A DNA stretch of 32,993 nucleotides, from NCBI GenBank assembly GCA_024640135.1, contig JAHEFO010000015.1:1-32993 (forward strand), read 5' to 3'. The position numbers and the translations under genes are program-made. The notes beneath the pieces are model-generated. The model was not told the DNA's origin. It ran no database searches and worked only from the letters and a program-made list of their open reading frames with translations. Of the stretch, positions 27,504 through 32,993 are shown one piece after another. This DNA comes from Acidobacteriota bacterium. GTDB taxonomy: Bacteria > Acidobacteriota > Vicinamibacteria > Vicinamibacterales > SCN-69-37. How positions within the stretch are numbered: the stretch's first letter is position 1; each line of letters opens with the position of its first letter.

Positions 27504-28664
27504 TCAGCGCGTCACTGCCCTGGGCCGGGCCGCCTGGTGGTAGATGGTCTCGTACGAGGCGGCAATGGCATCCGGCCGGAACAGGCGCGTCAGCGAGTCT
27601 TCGGTCGACGGGCTCGTCCGGCGACCTGAGGTCAGTGCGGCGAGCAGCGCGTCGGCCAGCGCGCTGGCATTCCGCATGGGCACCACCGTGACGTCATCAC
27701 CGAATATACCGTTAAGCTCCAGGCCGCCCGGATGGTCCGCTGAGACCACCGGTGTCCCTGATGCCAGCGCCTCCACCGCGACGGTTGGCAGCGCCTCCAG
27801 CAGAGAGGGCAGCGCGAAGACGTCGGCGGCCGCCATGTACCGGGCGACCTGGTCGTTGCTGACCAGCCCCGCGAAGGTCACGGCGCCGGCGATTCCGAGG
27901 GATGCGGCCTGCGCTTCGAGGCTGTCACGCAGCGCGCCAGTGCCGCAGATGACCAGCCGCACGTCCTGGCGCGCCTGTCGAACCCGGGCGAATGCATCCA
28001 GGAGGTAGGTCTGTCCGGCCAGCTCGTGCAGCCGTTTGACGTTGACGATCAGCTGAGGTTCCCCAATGCCGAGGGTTTCGCGTGCGGTGCGCCTCGCGCC
28101 TTCGTCCTGCACCGCGAAATTGCCGGGCACAGCGGGGTAGACGGTGGAGAGACCGGCGCGCGTGAGGCCAACTTCCTGGGCGCGGGCCATCAACCCCTTG
28201 CTGTAGAACGTGACGGCGGCAGCATCGTAGTAAGCCCGCGTGAACAGATCGACGGGCCAGCGCCGGCGGTAGTGCCAGATCTCGGTGCCGTACAGCGTCA
28301 GGACATACGGCACATGGCGACGCGTGGCCCAGCGAGCCGCAGCTTCCACCAGGAGGCCGTTGCTGTGCAGGTGGAGCAGCTCAGGCCGGTCCGCCATCCG
28401 GTCCAGGACGACACCAATGTCCCGGATCCGGCGCACCGCGTCGATCCGCAGGACTCGAGACAGAGCGGGCACGCCCTGGCGTCGTTGAACCCATTCCACC
28501 GGACCGGCCGTGGGGGTCGTGACAAGGCCACCCTGCGCCGGCGGATGTGCCAGGTAGCTCACCATGTGGCCCCGGGCGGCCGACCACTCCCCGGCCAGCG
28601 CCGGCAGGATGGCGTTGGCGGCCTGATCGGGGGGGAGGTGAGGGGAGACGTGGAGAAGGCGCAT
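27504..28664 (-). CDS. Glycosyltransferase family 4
   Basis: MRLLHVSPHLPPDQAANAILPALAGEW, LIVNVKRLHELAGQTYLLDAFARV, ADVFALPSLLEALPTVAVEALASGTPVVSADHPGGLE. Confidence 0.92.
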   Translation of the reverse strand: MRLLHVSPHLPPDQAANAILPALAGEWSAARGHMVSYLAHPPAQGGLVTTPTAGPVEWVQRRQGVPALSRVLRIDAVRRIRDIGVVLDRMADRPELLHLHSNGLLVEAAARWATRRHVPYVLTLYGTEIWHYRRRWPVDLFTRAYYDAAAVTFYSKGLMARAQEVGLTRAGLSTVYPAVPGNFAVQDEGARRTARETLGIGEPQLIVNVKRLHELAGQTYLLDAFARVRQARQDVRLVICGTGALRDSLEAQAASLGIAGAVTFAGLVSNDQVARYMAAADVFALPSLLEALPTVAVEALASGTPVVSADHPGGLELNGIFGDDVTVVPMRNASALADALLAALTSGRRTSPSTEDSLTRLFRPDAIAASYETIYHQAARPRAVTR

Positions 28665-28667
28665 CTG

Positions 28668-29633
28668 TCAACTCGTCCTTCTGAACTCCTGGAATGTCAT
28701 CGGCTCCGCTTCCAGATCCCTGGTCGCATAGGTCAGGAACTGGCCGAGGCGCTCGTAGAATCCGTCCAGCTCTCCCTGGGTCTTGTTGTACGGACTGCCC
28801 CCGACGATCACCTCACTGGAGTGGAAGAGGAGATTGAGAATGGGGACGCCTCGAGCGACGAGTTGGCGGCCGAGGTGGCACATGTCGTCCGCCGAGCTGT
28901 AGGACGGCCGCAGCCAGCGCACGTGCGCGATTCGCGCCAGTCTCAGTGCGCGTTTGACCTGATAGTTGAATGGCGTGCGGGCGTAGAGGCGTTCGACGAA
29001 GGCCGGCACCCTTCGACTGAGTGCGGCGGAGAGCGGCAACTCGAGCACCCCGCTTGAGCCCGGGCGCGTGGCGTTGTCGTAGGCCAGGAAGTACGGCGTG
29101 AGCGGCGCGCCCACGAAGTCCGGCCCCTGTTTGTGTGCCTCATAGAACAGCGGGGCCACGCTCGAGTCGATCAGGTAACCCTGTTGCTCCAGTGACGACA
29201 CATGGGAGGCGGAAAAACCGAAACGCCCGGACCGATAGGACACCGGCCGCGTGCCCACCGCGGTCGTGATGGCGTCTGTGAGTGCCGCCAATTGCGCGTC
29301 AAACTGATCGAGCGGCAACTGCAGCGCGTACGGATGCCGGCGCACGTCATCTTCCGTACAGGGCGGCGTTTCCCAGGCGTGGTGGTGCGACCCGATCTCG
29401 CAGTCACCGCGGGCCAGCAGCCCGCGCAGGACTTCTGCCGAACGCGGATCCGTGGCGACCGGATGCGTGACGACGTAGGTGGGGCGTACCCCCAGGCGCG
29501 CGAAGAAGTCGTGGAGACGACCGAGCGCGTAGATATTCTCGAAGCGCTGGTTCCGGCGGGCTTCAAGGTCCCACTGGTTGTCGCCTTCAGTGTCGATGGC
29601 GACGAGCAGGACGGGCCGGGCCGTCGTTGTCAT
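28668..29633 (-). CDS. Polysaccharide deacetylase-like (NodB-fold) protein
   Basis: VLLVAIDTEGDNQWD, RPTYVVTHPVATD, GDCEIGSHHHAWETPP, PVSYRSGRFGFSASH. Confidence 0.8.
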   Translation of the reverse strand: MTTTARPVLLVAIDTEGDNQWDLEARRNQRFENIYALGRLHDFFARLGVRPTYVVTHPVATDPRSAEVLRGLLARGDCEIGSHHHAWETPPCTEDDVRRHPYALQLPLDQFDAQLAALTDAITTAVGTRPVSYRSGRFGFSASHVSSLEQQGYLIDSSVAPLFYEAHKQGPDFVGAPLTPYFLAYDNATRPGSSGVLELPLSAALSRRVPAFVERLYARTPFNYQVKRALRLARIAHVRWLRPSYSSADDMCHLGRQLVARGVPILNLLFHSSEVIVGGSPYNKTQGELDGFYERLGQFLTYATRDLEAEPMTFQEFRRTS

Positions 29634-30673
29634 CGGTCCTGATCCGAGTCGCCAAGTGTGACGTGCCAGGAATCGGTCGTCTTGTAGAACGAGGACGGCA
29701 GGCTGAGCGCGTTGATCTTGGCGACGAATTCCATCGAGGACTTGACCGCAAAGTACCCGGACTGGCGCAGCAGCTTCCGGAATCCGGCGTGCATCGCGAA
29801 CGCGCGGATCTTGTCAGAGTCGGCCGCGCGGGCTTCGCGATCGACCCAGCGCAGCAGCGTCAGCAGGCCCGCGTGGTCGTCGGGGGCTGTCAGCCAGTCC
29901 ACGACGAGCGTCACGCGGCCGCGGGCTTCCCGGAGGTGCCGATACACGATGTAGCCCGCGACGAGGCCGTCCCGCTCGAGCATCGCGATGGCGTACCGGA
30001 CGTGCGGCGCCTGGATGTACTTCCAGTTGAGGTAGGCGGCGTCGCGGCGGACGGCGAAGGTGAATTGCGGCGCCACGCGCTCCCAGAAACTGGTGAAGCT
30101 GTCGTCAAAGTGGCGGATCGTGCGCACCTCGCCGTGCAGAGGACGGGTCCGCGCGACAAGCCTGACCCATGGCAACGTCACGGCGGACAGCAGACGATTG
30201 GCGGCGACCGACCACCCGGGCCGCCGCAGGGCGCGGCGCGTCAGTGGCTTCACGAAACACGGCACGGGGCCCACATCAGGCCAGCGCATCTTCTGGAACA
30301 GCCGGTACGAGGACTCGGACAGGCCGAGCCCCAGCGACGCCCCGACATTGCGGTCCCACGTCCGAAACAGCACTTCACCAAGCCCCTGGCGCTGGCGTTC
30401 TGGCGCCACCATGACGTCCATGCCCCACGCGGCGTCGATTTCCTGCCCCTCCACCGACAATCTGACGGGCATCGTGGCATATTGCCCGATGATGGTCTGG
30501 CCCTCGCGTGCCAGCCAGATGAGGGGGCCATCGTCTGGCCGATGCGGGTTGTTGTTGTACTGCCACTTCCACCGGAGCCGGTTCGCAGCCGCCGAGTCGA
30601 TGCCGAAGACACGGCGATACAAGGCGTCCACGAGACGTTTGTCTCCCGTGCGATAGCGATCGATGTCGGCCAT
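29630..30673 (-). CDS. GNAT family acetyltransferase
   Basis: AWGMDVMVAPERQRQGLGEVLFRTWDRNVGASLGLGLSESSYRLFQKMRW. It overlaps the deacetylase start (ATGA). Confidence 0.85.
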   Translation of the reverse strand: MADIDRYRTGDKRLVDALYRRVFGIDSAAANRLRWKWQYNNNPHRPDDGPLIWLAREGQTIIGQYATMPVRLSVEGQEIDAAWGMDVMVAPERQRQGLGEVLFRTWDRNVGASLGLGLSESSYRLFQKMRWPDVGPVPCFVKPLTRRALRRPGWSVAANRLLSAVTLPWVRLVARTRPLHGEVRTIRHFDDSFTSFWERVAPQFTFAVRRDAAYLNWKYIQAPHVRYAIAMLERDGLVAGYIVYRHLREARGRVTLVVDWLTAPDDHAGLLTLLRWVDREARAADSDKIRAFAMHAGFRKLLRQSGYFAVKSSMEFVAKINALSLPSSFYKTTDSWHVTLGDSDQDR

Positions 30674-30682
30674 GGTTAACTT

Positions 30683-30712
30683 CGAATCTCAGATCTCAGA
30701 TTGCCGATTCCA
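30683..30712. repeat. Second, shorter AATCGG/AATCTG repeat block
   Basis: Plus strand cgaatctcagatctcagattgccgattcc; the minus strand reads ggAATCGGcAATCTGagatctgagattcg. Confidence 0.7.
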
Positions 30713-31535
30713 AAACGTATTCCATGTTGCTGATTAATGCATCCTGCGTGAGCGGGCTGGTTCTCAGCCAGCGGCCAATCGGACCGGGCAGGCGTCGCAC
30801 GGTGGACGTCGCGTGCAGTTCCTCTCGCACGATGCGCAGCCCGGCGTCCGCGATCTGCTGACGCAAACGCCGGACCGTGACCAGTTCGAGCAGGTCGTCG
30901 TGTTTCCAGATACCGTTTCTGGCGTCGCGAATGAACGAATTCTCGTGCGCCGGCTCCTTGAGCGTCCACGGCGCGTACCGCGCGAGCAGGCGGAACGTTC
31001 GAAATGCGATCCAGCGCCCCGTGAGCAGGTGCAACGGAATCTGCACCTTCAGTCGCGGCAAATGCGCGCCCGCGAACGACAAGTATGGCGCGGTGGACAG
31101 AAAGACACGTCCGCCCGGCGCCAGCACCCGTCGGCACTCCCGGAGATAGAGGGCGGCGTCCTCGACGTGTTCGATGACGGCATGCGAGAGGACCAGGTCG
31201 AACGCGCCGGCCGCGAACGGCAGGCGCATCCCGTCAGCTTGCAGGAAGTGCAGGCCCGAGAGGCCTCGCTCCTGCGCTAACCGGACACCGGCGTCACCGA
31301 AACGGTTGACAGGGTCGATGCCGACGACGAGATCCGCGTGTTCAGCGAGTGACAACGGCATGCCGCCGCCGCCGCAGCCCGCGTCGAGCACCTTGCCTCC
31401 GACCGTGATGCCTGCCCGCTCCAGGAACGCGAGCACCTTGGCCGACCGGTAGTACTCGAACAGCGCGTAGTCGTATTCCGATCGGAACCGGCGGTCGGAG
31501 TGGGTCTTGATGAGGTCTTCACTGATATCGCGCAC
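30696..31535 (-). CDS. Class I SAM-dependent methyltransferase
   Basis: GGKVLDAGCGGGGMPLSLAEHADLVVGIDPV, LQADGMRLPFAAGAFDLVLSHAVIEHVEDAALYLRECRRVLAPGGRVFLSTAP. The GTG start at 31535 (VRDISEDLIKTHSDRRF) is preferred over 31760, which runs deep into the upstream gene. Confidence 0.9.
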   Translation of the reverse strand: MRDISEDLIKTHSDRRFRSEYDYALFEYYRSAKVLAFLERAGITVGGKVLDAGCGGGGMPLSLAEHADLVVGIDPVNRFGDAGVRLAQERGLSGLHFLQADGMRLPFAAGAFDLVLSHAVIEHVEDAALYLRECRRVLAPGGRVFLSTAPYLSFAGAHLPRLKVQIPLHLLTGRWIAFRTFRLLARYAPWTLKEPAHENSFIRDARNGIWKHDDLLELVTVRRLRQQIADAGLRIVREELHATSTVRRLPGPIGRWLRTSPLTQDALISNMEYVLESAI

Positions 31536-32993
31536 GTGGCTCCGGTCCGTCAGGAAACTTCTCGATGAGTGCGGCTCGGTCGGTTTCCGGGGTTTCGTCC
31601 ACGTCAAACTCCGCGATGACACGCTGTCGAGGATAGCGCTGCAGCACATCGAGGATGACCGGACCTTCGTACCCCAGCCGCGGTTTCGTATACGTGAGTA
31701 TATAGCGGGCGTCGCCACGTTCCAGCCGGTCGGCGTAGTTGCCAAAACCGTGCCCGACAAAAAGCGGCCTGATGGCGTTTTCGAGCGCCAGGCCGTTGGC
31801 CAACTTGCCGTGGACCAGCGTACCAGGCGGCAACAGGCGGCCCACGGCGCGTGACGCCTCGACGTTCAGGAACGTCCGCTCGCCCGTCCATCGCCCGAAG
31901 AGGGCGAGGTCCGTGCCGCTCGTGATGATGACCACCCCGAACGCGGCCGCGAGCGGAAGTCGGGTGCCGGCCAGCGCGCTCACCCACCGCCTCCACTTCC
32001 ACCACACCGCGGCCGCAAGCAGGGCGGACAGCGCGGCCGAGATTCTTACGGTCAGCGAGTAGTCCCTGGCCAGGATGTCGTCGATCCACACGAAGCGAAG
32101 CGCGCTGCCGATCACCAGGTACGCCAGCACGCCTGCCACGCCCGCCGTGGCGATGCGTGCGACTTTCGCGTCCTCGACGGCTGTGGCCCCCCTGGCCGGA
32201 CGTCCTGCGTTCGCCGCGCCAGTGGTGGCGTCCTCCACGGCTGCGTCGACTGCAGCGCGCCTTCCGAGGGCCGACGATGCCAGGGCGATGAGGCCCGGGA
32301 CAAACATCACGTAGCGCCGCTGGTTGCCCGAGTCATGCACCACCAGTTCAACGAGGCCAACCAGCAGCCACAAGACGGCCAAGCGTTCCGCGGGATGCGC
32401 AGACTTCCACCTGGTGACAATGCCGGCGGCGGCGGCGCTGGCGACGAGCACCACCAGCCACATGCGCATGAACACCCCGTGCGTGAGGGGCAGCCACGAG
32501 GCGTTTCGCATGAAGGCGTTCAGGGTGTATTCCGGCTTGCGCTCCACCGTCATCACCCAGTTGTAGAACTGGAACTCGGTCCAGTGGGGAATGACGAAGA
32601 AGGCCAGAACCGCGGCGGCCGCGACCGTGAGGCCCGCCAGGGTCGTGGAAATGGCGGCGGTCTCCGGGGTGTCAGAGGTGCGCCCGATCCACCAGGCCGT
32701 CGCGAGTTCGATCACCACGGCCGCGACGAAGAACGCGGCAGCGGCCTTGGTGAAGAACGCGAGCACGACGGCCACCCCGGCCAGTGCGCCCCATCGCGGT
32801 TGCCGGCAGGCGCGCGCATAGGCGGCCCAGGCCACCACGATGAACATGGTCATTGTGGATTCCATGAGCGCGGCACGGTTCCACATGACGAATGTGTAGC
32901 TGGTCGCCAGCAGGACCCCTCCGCCAAGCGCGGCCCTCTGGCCGCTCACGGCCCAGAGACCCCACATCAGCGCGAGGACGGCAATCAGGCCCG
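31519..32993 (-). CDS. GT39/ArnT-like membrane glycosyltransferase (5' truncated by the window edge)
   Basis: Multi-TM; LLATSYTFVMWNRAALMESTMTMFIVVAWAAYARACRQPRWGALAGVAVVLAFFTKAAAAFF is a typical GT39 segment. The reading frame stays open to the window end. Confidence 0.88.
   Translation of the reverse strand, partial: GLIAVLALMWGLWAVSGQRAALGGGVLLATSYTFVMWNRAALMESTMTMFIVVAWAAYARACRQPRWGALAGVAVVLAFFTKAAAAFFVAAVVIELATAWWIGRTSDTPETAAISTTLAGLTVAAAAVLAFFVIPHWTEFQFYNWVMTVERKPEYTLNAFMRNASWLPLTHGVFMRMWLVVLVASAAAAGIVTRWKSAHPAERLAVLWLLVGLVELVVHDSGNQRRYVMFVPGLIALASSALGRRAAVDAAVEDATTGAANAGRPARGATAVEDAKVARIATAGVAGVLAYLVIGSALRFVWIDDILARDYSLTVRISAALSALLAAAVWWKWRRWVSALAGTRLPLAAAFGVVIITSGTDLALFGRWTGERTFLNVEASRAVGRLLPPGTLVHGKLANGLALENAIRPLFVGHGFGNYADRLERGDARYILTYTKPRLGYEGPVILDVLQRYPRQRVIAEFDVDETPETDRAALIEKFPDGPEPRARYQ

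Noticed and set aside
28026-30679. Long plus-strand ORFs (343 and 350 aa) opposite the glycan cluster
   Set aside because: Antisense to motif-bearing GT4, deacetylase and GNAT genes.

Overview
This is a GC-rich bacterial chromosomal window with ordinary gene density. The gene content and fused-domain proteins would fit an Acidobacteriota-like genome, but the taxonomy is inference only. From left to right it contains: F-type ATP synthase Fo genes (atpB 5'-truncated, atpE, atpF) with no F1 genes following; a DMT/EamA transporter; a fatty acid desaturase; a small secreted protein paired with a ribbon-helix-helix-like protein; a GT-C-like membrane glycosyltransferase; a TonB-dependent receptor; several small secreted or zinc-ribbon hypotheticals; a DinB-like protein; a VIT1/CCC1 transporter; a DUF2029/GT87-like membrane protein; TypA/BipA; a PilM-like protein; a Rieske protein and a cytochrome b fused to a two-heme cytochrome c tail; an acyl-CoA ligase; an amidohydrolase; a fused E1 alpha/beta 2-oxoacid dehydrogenase; a cupin; a rhomboid protease; MurJ; YqeY; and a surface-polysaccharide cluster (GT4, deacetylase, GNAT, methyltransferase, GT39). 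I saw no rRNA, tRNA, CRISPR array or intact transposase. The most interesting signals are non-coding: (1) a yqeY-murJ leader whose apical loop is complementary to the 5' arm of a terminator hairpin; (2) a degenerate AATCGG/AATCTG intergenic repeat that supplies the stop codons of three genes at two loci; (3) a near-perfect 35-bp hairpin after atpF that appears to supply the start of the EamA ORF; and (4) a structured ~200-nt intergenic segment before a strong bidirectional terminator.
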